A DNA stretch of 64,000 nt from Hanleya hanleyi. Lineage: Eukaryota > Mollusca > Polyplacophora > Lepidopleurida > Hanleyidae. The notes under the pieces were generated by a model. It ran no database searches. It had not been told where the DNA came from and worked only from the letters and a program-made list of their open reading frames with translations. The DNA is taken from assembly GCA_036873755.1 (NCBI GenBank), contig JAVTVY010019597.1, positions 16,882 to 80,881 of the forward strand, written 5' to 3'. Numbering within the stretch: position 1 is the stretch's first letter; every line of letters begins with the position of its first letter. A program made the position numbers and the translations under genes. Below, in pieces: positions 32,745 to 43,958 of the stretch.

Positions 32745-33175
32745 AAATCAAGGAAAGTCCACGAAAGTTCCTAAAAAGTCCTAAAAAGTCCAAGAAAGTC
32801 CATGGAAAGTTCATAAAAAGTCCCAAAAAGTCCTAAAAAAGTCCTAAAAAGTTCAAGGAAGTCCATGGAAAGTTCATAAAAAGTCCTAAAAAAAGTCCTA
32901 AAAAAGTCCTAAAAAAGTCCAAGAAAGTCCATGGAAAGTTCATAAAAAGTCCTAAAAAGTCCTAAAAAAGTCCTAAAAAGTTCAAGAAAGTCCATGGAAA
33001 GTTCATAAAAAGTCCTAAAAAAAGTCCTAAAAAAGTCCAAGAAAGTCCATGGAAAGTTCATAAAAAGTCCTATAAAGTCCTAAAAAAGTCCTAAAAAGTT
33101 CAAGAAAGTCCATGGAAAGTTCATAAAAAGTCCTAAAAAAGTAATAAAAAGTCCAAGAAAGTCCATGGAAAGTCC
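32745..33175. repeat. Minisatellite of about 60-bp units (gtccatggaaagttcataaa)
   Basis: 'gtccatggaaagt' recurs seven times near 32799, 32861, 32923, 32985, 33045, 33108 and 33160, separated by runs of 'aaagtcctaaa'. The left arm has one counterpart (about 32419-32512). The expansion is specific to the right arm. Confidence 0.85.
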
Positions 33176-33424
33176 CTCACTCACTCACTCACACAAACTC
33201 TGACTGACCCTCGCATATATCGATTGCGCATAAGCGCATCTGCATGCCCGCTGACACCTGGACAACGAGGTGTCAATACGACAGATGACGTCACAAATAG
33301 GTCAACAGCGCCACCTGTTGGTAAATAGAGTCATTTCAATTTAGCCGAATGTCGATGTTTAACGCAATCATTCATCTTTGGTAATTTCGTGAGACTAGTG
33401 TGGTACGGTTGTTCCAAAGCAGAC

Positions 33425-34312
33425 ATGAGTTATCAATGCTATGGATGCTCTCGTAAGTTTGCCAATCGCTCCAACATGTTAAAACACCAGAAAACTGGAG
33501 CTTGTCCATGCTTCGTTAGCGATAATATGTATAACACATCAACCCTGGGAACTTCGAGTAACGCGGAGACGTATTACCATGAGGGCGGAAGTATTGTCCA
33601 GGGGGACGAATTTTCCAGTTCCGGTAGTAATGGTAAATATAAATGTTCTTCGAATCAAACTTTTGGCTACCATGGTGCTTAAAATTATACCGACGCTACT
33701 GACGCCGATGATGATGATAATGATGATGATGATGATGACTATGATGGTGATGATGAAGATAATGGTGACGACGATGATGATGACGGAGAAGTTACGGATG
33801 ATGATGATGACAATGATGGTGATGATGAAGGTAATGGTGACGACGATGATGATGATGACGGAGAAATTACGGATGATGATGATGACGGAGAAGTTACGGA
33901 TGATGATGATGATGATGGTGATAACGATGATGTCGAGAATGACGTGTGTTTGTGGGATCTCTTCGGGGCTAAAGCGATTGATGATCATCAATCCGATATA
34001 AACGACATTGCGGAAGTTTACGAAGAAGACGGAATGGATGAACCAACTGCGCATCAGATGGCATATGACAAGCTTTTACCCAGAATACAGACAAGGTTCC
34101 GAAATATCTACGTCTGTAATTTAAGGTTATGGAGAAAACTACGGAAGCACCCGATTCATCAGAAAGTAATGGCGACTAAGAAACGGATGCGTGAGGAAGA
34201 CGACTTATCAAACGATGACGCAGAAGAGTCTGTCGTTGAGATGCGTAAATTCTTGATAAACAGACTTTTACCGCGCGAGTACACAAGACAACCGATCAAA
34301 TCCTTCGATTAG
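33425..34312 (+). pseudogene. C2HC-finger / Asp-rich protein gene, right arm, different nonsense codon
   Basis: The mirror gene, 296 codons from ATG 33425 to the stop at 34310-34312, has TAA at 33680-33682 (codon 86) where the left arm has CAA, while the left arm's stop position is CAA here. The Asp-rich tract is 21 residues longer than on the left, in keeping with (GAT)n slippage. The finger and C-terminal domain match the left copy apart from a few substitutions such as K/R, E/D and A/V. Two independent single nonsense changes in an otherwise open frame show that the ancestral ORF was intact when the arms formed. Confidence 0.6.
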
Positions 34313-34578
34313 TTGATTTCGCCACCAGGGCGTGCCGTTGCATTCGTTATCGATATACCCTCAGCTCTTTCACAGTGTTATGGAAATGAAATTGACGTTT
34401 GGGTACTAAGATTTCTCAGTTTGTATTTCCGTTTTGAAACTGGTATTACTAAATTAATTTGTATAAATAAATATATACTTTGAACTTTAACAACCGCAGG
34501 TGTGTTCTTCTTTCTTTCAGCCACCGTCTATCCAATGAAATATGTGTAGTAGCTGTTTATTGTTATCACAGGTTTTGA

Positions 34579-36477
34579 TTATTTCAATTGTTTCATTCTC
34601 CAATAGCGACAAAACTGACAACTACAACAGCTTGGACACATAAAAACCCCGAATGACACCTGTCAGGCGAAACACGCGCATTCTCCGCATAAACTAACTC
34701 GACATTTTCCACAAAGTGAACCCCGGCTGATGAAAATTATCAGAACCGCTTAATAAATATCTGAGGATAATCATAAGCAGAAAAAAATGAAAACATAAGA
34801 AAAAAAAGTTTTCTCGACCCGACCAGGATTTGAACCCCTGACTGATCGATCCTGAGGCTGACGTCTGATCCATTGAGTTAACCTATCATTTAGGAATATT
34901 TCCTGATATCTTTTAAGATAAACCCTTTGAACGAATCCATTTTAAGTACGAATAAGGGATAAAAAATAAAATAACGAATAACAAGGGTCTAAAGAAAAAT
35001 TCACAAATATTGATGGAAATAATTACATACCTAAAACTAGCGGTGGGAGATGACGGTAGGCTTAGATCTTGGAGTGCATCGAAGAAAGCATCTGTAAATG
35101 AAATAACTGGTCATACAATTCTAATTTCATATTATATTTACCTCAATCGTGAACGGCGACCAAAAAAGGCGCTTGGGAATAAGACAAGAATTAACTTCAT
35201 TCATTCATACTGTATTAAATCAGATCTCCTATACCTTTTAATTTTTTAGAGTTCTTAAATAATTGAGGTAACAAGAGAGTTGACCGTTTTCTCCCCGTTA
35301 ACCCGATATACGGCGAGACAGGTGTACGGCTTTTTTTAAGTTTGCCTATTGAAGTCACCGACAATAGTTCGTTCGATTTTTTTCTGGGGAACAGAGACAT
35401 TAACCACGAATAAGGTCTTTACAAATGAGGCCATCTCGCCATAAGTTTCTATAGTATAGATGCAATCATAAGTGTTTAAAACACCCCGTGTTACAGTTAA
35501 TGGTGTACCATGGTGGTGACACGGAACGAATAACATTAGCGGCCAGAGTACAAAGGAACTGGTCTACAATAGGCGCTCATTACAGAAGGAGCAAATCTAT
35601 GTGTGTGCAGGGTTAAACCGTGTGTCAATGCGGTAATAGATGTGCGTTCGGCTGTGACATTCCGAGGTACATAATTTAATTCGCACAGTTAGTTAGCTAT
35701 ACATGTATTATAAGGGGTTGAATAAACTATACCGGTGGTATGTACGACCGTACAGTATTTAACAGAAATTCTCCCATATATATATTTAAGGCCTAACAAT
35801 TAATAAACCTCGATTATCGAACTATTTTAGACTAAGAAAATTAAAGAAAGAAAGAATATCATTTTCGTGTACACCGGCACGTATCAAAGGGGGACCGTTT
35901 GCGAAAGTGCAATGGACCGGTTCGCACAGAGAAGGACAATAGATGTGCGTTCGGCTGTGACATTCCGAGGTACATAATTTAACTCGCACGGTCAGTTAGC
36001 TATACATGTATTATAAGGGGTTGAATAAACTATACCGGCGGTATGTACGACCGTACAGTATTTAACAGAAATTCTCCCATTTATATATTTAAGGCCTAAC
36101 AATTAATAAACCTCGATTATCGAACTATTTTAGACTAAGAAAACTAAAGAAAGAAAGAATATCATTTTCGTGTACACCAGCACGTATCAAAGGGGGGCCG
36201 TTTGCGAAAGTGCAATGGACCGGTGCGCACAGAGAAGGACAATAGATGTGCGTTCGGCTGTGACATTCCGAGGTACATAATTTAACTCGCACGGTCAGTT
36301 AGCTATACATGGCATTTGCTCTAATACATTGTGTTGTGTCAGTCTATAATATATGAAAGACCTCTCAACATACGCTATGATTCGACCAATAGATCTTTTA
36401 AGAAACGAACCGCTTGTTCTCAAAGGAATGATTGATAATGCGAACTTACCTTCATCAAATGTTTTCTCGTCATCCAT
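34579..36477 (-). pseudogene. Right-arm copy of the cysteine-rich gene, with premature TGA
   Basis: Mirror exons are 36450-36477, 35031-35091 and 34579-34726 with the same splice signals. In the last exon a CGA codon of the left arm is TGA at 34663-34665, cutting off the second half of the cysteine cluster. Exon 2 also has an Arg-to-Ser difference. The change is a CpG transition on the coding strand. Confidence 0.5.
34803..34890 (-). ncRNA. tRNA-like sequence, right-arm copy
   Basis: Reverse-complement counterpart of 30775-30860 with the B box intact (34826-34836 on the minus strand) and a downstream T run. Two substitutions fall in the D/anticodon region. Confidence 0.4.
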
Positions 36478-38038
36478 TGTATACCGAGACAGGAGATCGA
36501 CCAAATACGTAAAAACGCAACTTCGTGCGCCAGAGCCATGTGACCACTGAACTCAAAAACTCTCCTTTTATCCTATTAGCCGTCAAAGGGTCACGTGGTG
36601 TTTTTATTGGTATCTAACAAAGGGGCTGCTAACAAAGGGACTGACACCATACCGCCCTATTTAAACCGGTTTCTTACGACCGGTTAAACCGGTTTAACCG
36701 GTTTCTTACGACCGGTTAAACCGGTTTCTTACAACCACGCCCTAATTACGTCACACAATGAAGTCAAACGCGTCATACTTGACCTAGATACCGACAGCGG
36801 GACGACCTTGACCTACTTTCGAGTGACCTTGACCTACTTTCACGTGACCCCGACCCCAGTGACGTCATACGATGACGTCAAACGCGTCATTCACACCTCC
36901 ATCAGGGCCCCTTTACTACTCCTGGCTTCTGGCTCCAAACATATCGAAAATTGAGGTGACCTTATGTACCATTTTCCGAGCCACAGCTGGAGGAAGATAT
37001 GCCATAGAATAAACACCCCCATGGCGAAGGCAGGGGGTGTGTAATGAAAATTTCCTGAAGTTTATTTTTTGTTTTGAAAGTGACGAAGAAACTTCTTAGT
37101 TATAGAGACCAACTATTGTAGAGAGATAAACAAAAAGTGTTACACAAATCAATTCACTTCCGGAATAAATACAACTATGCAAAGTTAGGCAGAAATCAAT
37201 AAAACTTCTTCAGTGTAATCATTGATTGATGTATATATATATGTGTAAAAATATCATGATTGGGTACCATAGTTATTAGGGGAAAATGTAACGATTGCTT
37301 ACATCTCCGTACTGCTTCAAGTATGTATATTTTATTATGAAAAGAGGGAAATATAATTCAATTTAATAAAATAAAAAAACCTCAAACCTTAACTTTCTGT
37401 GTTTCTTCTTTGCTTTGGGCATTCAGTGCCTTCAGTCAGTGAAAGAAGTTTCCTTAATATACACCAGGCTGGAGAATGTATACCAGTGTTTCACCCCACC
37501 TCCATTATGGGCGGGGTGGGGATAATATTTGGAAGAGATGGCAATCACCTTTAATGAGACATCCAAATAGGAAACAATAGGGCGGTGCAACAGCGACGGC
37601 AGTATAGGCTTGTTGATAATTGCCAACCTGGTCGCTGGAGTGGAGGACCTGTGTGGTAGAAGAAAGTTGCAGGAGGGGCGGGGGGTTATTTTGCGGATCG
37701 TCGTATATAAAAATTGGATGAGAATGGTTTATATGAAGTGACAGTCTGCCAAAAGTGGTCTTTGTAGATCTGAACGCCATCAATCAGTATGTAGGGACCT
37801 GAAAGCCCCTTCAACATGCATGTATTCTGGCTTCTCATATCGATAACTATAACGCGCATCAGTGCTAGTTTGGTCAGGTGACAGCCAAAAATCAATAAAC
37901 GCCAAAATCTGGGTTACGTATCTTCAGAAATCTGTTTCTCGGATTTCTGGTCGCATACCTCTATGGTGTTAAGTGATTATGGAACACTTATCCTGAGATT
38001 TTCTTGAAATTGACAAAACTTGCAGATTCCTCTTCAGG

Positions 38039-38485
38039 TTGCACACCACCAAATGATCTCCTTACAATTTATGTAGTAAATTGGCCTGGAACATGTCCAA
38101 AAAAATCTATTCCCAATATTTTCCGGCGGCTAATAACATATATCGTCAGAAAGCCTGGCTTCTGGCTCCAAACATATCGAAAATTGAGGTGACCTTATGT
38201 ACCATTTCCCTATCCACAGCTGGAGGAAGATATGCCATACAATAAACACCCCCATGGCGAAGGCAGGGGGTGTGCAATGAAAATTTCCTGAAGTTTATTT
38301 TTTATTTTGAAAGTGACAAAGAAACTTCTTAGTTATAGAGACCAATTATTGTAGAGAGATAAACAAAAAGTATTACACAAATCAATTCACTTCCGGAATA
38401 AATATGGTCCAATCGCTGTAGCCGGTCTTCTATTCTCCGGGATAACCCTCGGTACAAGAATCATTTAGTGGTGTGTAACCTACCC
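38039..38485. repeat. Host tandem repeat, unit 3, truncated
   Basis: Begins like units 1 and 2, retains the uninterrupted 'cctggcttctgg' site near 38152-38163 and stops at 'ggtgtgtaacctac', after which unique sequence starts. Confidence 0.8.
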
Positions 38486-38489
38486 CGAG

Positions 38490-40860
38490 GAAGTGAGGCG
38501 GCCATATTTGTCACATATGGTATTTGGCTAGTGCAAACTTTACTGGTGAATGGTCTGGGTAAAGCGAAGTTATTCAGTTTAAAATGTTGACCGAAAGGCA
38601 TCAAAAAGATGATAGAATATAATCGGGAGGATTTAAAATTTAGGCGTTTTGGGTTATTCTACGCAAGATTTAGTATGATCCTATTAGGTCTTTCCATTTC
38701 CAATGGATATATCTATTGTTATTCTACGGATTTTTATTATTATTTTGCTCTCCAAATTTGTGTACAACGCAACGTCCTCAAAGCCTTACTGTCGAGCTTA
38801 GATATTGGGCACACGGTTAGTTACATATCTGAAGGTATGCATATTTATTGATGCCTTCTGATCAAAACCATGCAAACATCCGTATTTTTGTTTCTAATTA
38901 TAACAGTGAGACTTCACTCAGACACCCGCCGTGAAGTGATCTACACAGGTGTAAACAATTCTCAGCTGAACAATTTCTAAAGTTTAAATTGGACTTTAAA
39001 CCGCCTTGATGAAAGAAACTTAGTGTGATAGTTATCCAGAATAAACAGGAATTCGAGTAGGTCCCATTAGACAGATTAAAAATGTATTTGACAATAGAAT
39101 TCAAGCAAACAATTTGGGTTAACTCATCAGATGTATAGCAGTACACATTTTGCCCGATTTCTAGCCTTTCAGTTTTGTACAAAATCAGAGGTTTAAACGG
39201 TTATTTCTCGAAAAGTATCCATGCTACGCTTTTGAAATTTGGCATGCTTGTTGCTTATAAGGTGATATAGTAAACTTTATCTCACTTTTTGTAAGTTCGG
39301 ACTAGTTTTTTATCGTAAAATAGTACGGTTTTTTTCAATTTATTTTTGTAAAATAGCTGTAAAATCAAAACCAGGCAAAAATAAAAAATAAATGAGATAA
39401 GGTTTACTAGTTCGAATTGTCTCCTATCAAGGTATACCATCAAAGTTGAAACAAGACCAACAGTTTTCATGGAATTTCAATTGAAAAATGGACGCTATTG
39501 TTTTCATTTTAATTTTTTTAAATTGGAATATTTTCTACACAGTAGCAGCGTCGATTATACAAATCATATAGATGGAATCCCTACGATGTACGCTTTCATA
39601 AACTACAGACGACAAATTGTCACGGGGGTGCAAAAACTGCCTCTAAGGGGATACAGCGTGAATGTCAACTTTAAATTTGTGGTGCATACGGCTACTGTCT
39701 TGGGGATGAGACATATTGTTTTCAGCTCTATCCGAAACTGGGAACTGGGTATATATCTACAAATTCTCTTATACGCAAATTTCCTTTTTGTTGAAACTTT
39801 TCCGTCGGATAACATCCGAACGCCTTCGTAAATCAACTTCAAATTTGATGTGCATATTGCTCCTGTCTAGAAGACACCTATTGTTTTCTGCTCTGTCGGA
39901 AAATGGATAGTTTTATTCTTTCTACAATTTCCAGTATATGCAAATTTCCCATTTGGACCTAGTGGCTGTTCAAATGGCTTCTTGTGTACCAATTTCCATA
40001 TTCTCATTTGCATGGATAGCACATCAGTGATTGGTTCACAGCCATGTCTCAGTAAGGTTCTTGTTGGAGGCCAAAGTGGTGACTGCCATTGGCTCAATGT
40101 ATGACCTCTGAAGACATTTGTATCTAAAGTACATTCAGTGCCTGGTTTACTGCCATGCCATTCTGCCGTGTTCAGTATGTTGATCTCAGGACCTGCAACA
40201 TGTACATGTATATGCATTTCTCCCACAAATGAGACATCGGGGTTGCAGATTAAAGCCACTGATATAGATGCATTAGTTCAAGAATATATCCATGCCATCT
40301 CCAGGAGCTACAGGTAACAAGACCATGCGATTGTTTTATTGGGTTGAAGGCATCCTAGAAGACACACATGATGGTGTCTAATCAGCCAGGTAATGTGTGG
40401 GAAGCCATTGTCACTTTCTATGGCAAATGGGAAGGAGGAAACATCAAGGGATGACTCAGACAGCTTTCACACCCTTCTCTAAACTAACTACAGACACAAA
40501 AAAGTAGATGTCATGGACAAACTCAACGAGAGAGAAATCGGCCTCAAGGAGTTTCATCTGGCCTGCGCTCATAATAAAAATATGTAGACTATGTTACCTC
40601 TTGTATTAGACCAGAGACAGCTCAGAATTTTGTCATGTTATGGGATGTGATAAACTAGGATATCGGCACTTTGAGGTGGAATCTCATAGGATGATCAATT
40701 CCATATCGTTCCGCACTTGCATAGGGGCAACCTCGCGTTTCAAAATATGGCGTGACGTCACCAGATAATGTAACACATTCGCAGATACGCCGCCGTCTGT
40801 TCCATTGCCACGAAGTGTGATTTAAGTAACTTAGAGAGTTTGACGACGTTACAGAACATC
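38490..40860. other. Intergenic stretch with a diverged 175-bp duplication
   Basis: Segments near 39660-39735 and 39835-39905 share 'aacttaaatttg', 'tgcata.ggct.ctgtct' and 'ctattgttttc.gctct.tc'. ORFs of 80 aa (38609-38851) and 130 aa (39867-40259, minus) have no recognisable domain. I see no gene I can support. Confidence 0.35.
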
Positions 40861-41276
40861 TATATGATGGCCGACAAGGGACATCGCTGTATTGTGTTAT
40901 GAATCTTGACAGACGCACGAAGGCAGGATACGAAGTCGCGAAGGCAGTACGCGAAGTCGCGAAGGCAGGATGGGAAGTGGCGAAGCCAGGGTGCGAAGAA
41001 CGAAGGCAAGATGACTTCGCGCTTCGCATCATGGCTTCGCATTTCGCATCCTTCCTTCGTGCTTCGCATCCTGCCCTTGTCCTTCGCATCCTGCCTTGGC
41101 ATCCTGACTTCGCGCTTCGCATCCTGCCTTCGTCCTTCGCATCCTACCTTCGAATCTTGACTTCGCGTTTCGCATCCTGCCTTCGTCCTTCGCATCCAGA
41201 CTTCGCATCCTGCCTTCGTGTGTCGGTCCGGATTCATAACACAATACAGCGATGTCCCTTCTCGGCCATCATACAT
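40861..41276. repeat. 415-bp palindromic minisatellite (GCGAAGGCAGGAT / ATCCTGCCTTCGC)
   Basis: The outer roughly 70 bp are inverted copies ('tgatggccgacaagggacat' against its complement near 41270). Inside, the left third repeats 'cgaaggcaggat' and the right two thirds repeat its complement 'atcctgccttcg' with 'cttcgcatcc' variants. Long Arg/Cys/Ala-rich ORFs on both strands are consequences of the repeat. Confidence 0.85.
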
Positions 41277-41714
41277 CTCGAATTTTGTATACATGGGTTA
41301 GACAGGTACTTTTAAATATAGTGGTTCGTGTAATTACTATTTAAGACAAGATATAATTTTAGCTACATCGTTTTACGTAAGCTTAGAACAGCCTATCATG
41401 TGATACCAAAATTGTGACATTCATTTTGTAGTGTCTCCAAGACTCTTTCCTCTATTGCGGAGCACATGGGCTGGTTCAAATTAGAATATGTATAGATCGG
41501 TTAATCAAAACTACTGGTGACAGCACGATTCACAATGATACGCAAGATTTTGATCAGCGAGTTATAGCTTTCTCCTGTTGGAGTGCAATGTGAATGGTTT
41601 CTTCACGCAGGGAACTGCTTCAAGAAGAAAAATCACAGAAGGAGAGAGAAGAGAAACGAGAGACAACGAAAGATGATCAAACTAGAAGTGTAGGAGCTGC
41701 GAGCGAGAAGGGCA

Positions 41715-43724
41715 GTGACAATGTATCCCATCATGGTGATGAGCATGCAGGCAGACTTGAAGGAACAGGTCAAGTCCCTGAAAAAGCAACAACAATTTTT
41801 TGAGGAGAGATGTGGTGTACTGGAGAAGGAAATGACCACAATAAAAAAATCACTGAAGAAAAAGAAACAACGGTCTTCGTCGAAGGTAAATGGCAACTGA
41901 AAGTTTGCGGATTTTCAGATTGATGCACTTTCATCTGACATATAATAGGACTGGATATGATAATCTGCTAAGTGGCAGAGACATAATTACAACACATATA
42001 AGGGAAGACATAACTGAGTCGGCATGTCATTTGAGCGATTTTTTAGCATTGTATGGCTCAATTAAATCAGCGAAGCGACACAGAGACGATTCTATTATTT
42101 GTAGCAAGGTTGATTGCTTCATCAAGACTACTGATCTGGGATGGTTGGGGTATTCTTCATCTACCATGGAAAATATAACTATTAAATAAATGTAGTTATA
42201 GAGGGCTATGGCATACCTGAGTTCGGAAACAGAATTAATATCAACTCTACGCCGGGAGGCCGTTCCATAACGGCATTGGATGATGTCTTTGTAATCCAGC
42301 AATGATATCAGGCGAGAATCTCCATATTTCGGCAAAGATAATCGCTTTATTGAAACTGGATCTGTCTACTTTTTTGAAGAAGCGCATTCTACAGTTGGTG
42401 ACTGACACGAATGAAGCGCAGGAGAGAGCCGCTGCTGCTGAAGGTGTGGCGGCCAGAGCAAAGGCTGGCCTGAAAAGGAAGAATGACTGTGTTACAGTAT
42501 GTACATATTATACACCCTTGGTCTTAGTAAACAGACAGCAGAAACTCATGACAACAAATCATATAATAGGGATTTGAAGCATAGAGTAGATATCAGTCGA
42601 TTGTACCAATAAACTATAGGAGATTGTGTTTGGGGTCTATGTTTTTAAGGGGGCCCTCGGTGGCCGAGTGGTCTAAGGCGCTTCGCTGGTGACCGCTAGC
42701 TTCACACCGCTGAACCGACAGGGGTTCGAGTCCAGCTGGTCCATGTGTGAAAGTTTGTCAGTTACTTGCCGAAGGGCGGTGGTTCTCTCCGGGTACTCCG
42801 GCTTCCTCCACCAACCAAACTGACTGTCACCATATGAGTGAAACAAACTTGAGTGTGACATTAAGCCAAATTCCCTCCCTCCCTACCTATGTTTTTAATG
42901 GATGATATTTCGGTAGGACCCCATCATCATATACCGTCTGTTGGAATAGAATGAAAGCGTTAGATGTCCATCACAGGTACCTGTATTGTTACCTTCTGTA
43001 AATTATATTAGCGATAAAACGCGATTAGAATTTAAAAAAATGGGCTGAGAAGAGGGGTTATTAATATATATCCTGTCGGGCAAAGGTCGTTTCTCTGAGG
43101 ATATCAACCAGTCGATCAACAAGACGGTCATCTCTGAAGAAACTTATTTCTGTATATCTGTCTTAATGGTTTGCATCATGGACTTATGACTTCTTGTCGG
43201 TACGCCCTCGTCGTTTTCTACCACCACTTGAATGGTACGTTTACACTACATGTTTGTAAGTTCAGACATCGTAAAATATGTGGGCTCTCGATTTGGATGC
43301 ACGAACTCATTACATGAGCATATCAACAGGCTGAAATATCTGCCTTTGTCGATTTCAGGTTTCTTCTGGGACGACGTGTAGTCCAGAGAAGCGACGACGT
43401 GTGGCTGACGAACATTTTATTCTTGTAGAATTCACCAAAAATGAAGTGTACATTGCCCTGAAACTAGGAGCAACAACACACCACCTTTGCCAAAAACCAG
43501 TGGGCATGTATTTGAGCGGCGTCTTGAAATTCAAGACAAGAACATCACCGGGGAGTTGTATCTTAGACAAAAACCCAGTAGACAATTGTAGCGAAGAATA
43601 TATTCTTTGTGAAATTACTGACTTTATTTTCATGGATGGCAATACCATTCAATACAAAGGGAAATATGAGGATTTTCAAGAAAAAGTAAAGGCAAAGCTT
43701 GCGAATATGGAGCTTCGGATGTAG
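41715..43724 (+). CDS. Three-exon gene for a coiled-coil protein of unknown function
   Basis: Exons 41715-41885 (donor GTAAAT), 42395-42496 (acceptor CTACAG, donor GTATGT) and 43359-43724 (acceptor TTTCAG, stop TAG) are all phase 0 and give about 212 aa; a further upstream exon is possible. Residues 10-57 are a Lys/Glu/Gln-rich predicted coiled coil with a basic end. Exon 2 is Ala/Glu/Arg-rich and continues the helix. The last 120 residues begin with a basic KRRR patch and form a mixed beta-type domain containing 'HFILVEFTKNEVYIALKLG'. No family recognised. A SINE sits in intron 2. Confidence 0.5.
42649..42886 (+). mobile_element. tRNA-derived SINE with 12-bp target duplication
   Basis: The head resembles a class II (Leu/Ser-type) tRNA: A box 'tggccgagtggtctaagg', B box 'ggttcgagtcc' at 42723-42733. 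The body contains a conserved-looking segment 'ctctccgggtactccggctt' (about 42783-42802) of the sort seen in metazoan SINE central domains, then a short (ccct)n tail. It is flanked by 'ctatgtttttaa' at 42637-42648 and 42887-42898. It lies in intron 2 of the coiled-coil gene. Confidence 0.85.
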
Positions 43725-43958
43725 ATCAAGCCTTCTAGAGTATATCACAGTAAACATAAGTTCAAAAGAACGAGTGAATGAGTTGAAGCTATTGTAAAAT
43801 GATATATTAGGGGGAGGGGGCAGTGGGTGGGGGGCTAGTTTAGAAGATAGATAGGGTGTGATCAGTCCCTGGGGCAGATCTAGTAGTTCTCTCCCCGCTG
43901 AAGGAGGAGAGACCTAGCGCCTTATCATTTAGGAGGACACGTTTGACCAGAAAATGAA

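Larger units (their letters stand above)
32711..36920. repeat. Right inverted arm of the palindromic element
   Basis: 4210 bp, the reverse complement of the left arm. It is longer by a 'gtccatgg' minisatellite array (32745-33175, seven units of about 60 bp against one on the left) and by a tandem duplication of about 302 bp at roughly 35635-36240. It retains the same gene layout with different lesions. Confidence 0.9.
29051..36926. mobile_element. 7.9-kb near-palindromic, Polinton-like element with 6-bp target duplication
   Basis: Positions 29057-32543 and 32711-36920 are inverted copies of each other around a 167-bp loop. The ends read AGTAGTAAAG(t/g)GGCCCTGATGG on both sides. The flanks 'tctggc' (29051-29056) and 'cctggc' (36921-36926) form a 6-bp duplication with one difference; intact neighbouring repeat units carry CCTGGC once. 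AG-starting termini, very long inverted repeats and 6-bp duplications are established for Maverick/Polinton elements. The right arm is longer because of a minisatellite expansion and an extra 302-bp duplication. Arms differ by scattered substitutions. Each arm has two convergent genes and a tRNA-like sequence. No polymerase, integrase or capsid gene is seen, so it is probably non-autonomous. Assignment to Polintons is inference. Confidence 0.8.
28936..38038. repeat. Host tandem repeat, unit 2, split by the palindromic element
   Basis: The left 121 bp (28936-29056) and the remaining 1112 bp (36927-38038) flank the element at 29057-36920. Rejoined, they match unit 1 except for a deletion of about 75 bp near 37168, where unit 1 has the stretch beginning 'atggtccagtcgctgtagcc'. 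Confidence 0.8.

Noticed and set aside
29057..36920. The palindrome as a simple assembly artefact
   Set aside because: The arms differ by scattered substitutions, different nonsense codons, a right-arm-only minisatellite expansion and a 302-bp duplication, there is a unique loop, and the flanks show a target duplication. An artefact should give identical arms. Long reads are still needed for certainty.
39867..40259. 130-aa minus-strand ORF and neighbouring fragments
   Set aside because: I looked for transposase or enzyme motifs and found none; no splice-supported extension.
40655..41315. Arg/Cys/Ala-rich ORFs of 84-155 aa
   Set aside because: They are translations of the palindromic minisatellite in several frames on both strands.
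42649..42740. Functional tRNA-Leu/Ser gene
   Set aside because: A and B boxes are present but the acceptor and anticodon arms do not form a proper tRNA; the target duplication and conserved body show it is the head of a SINE.
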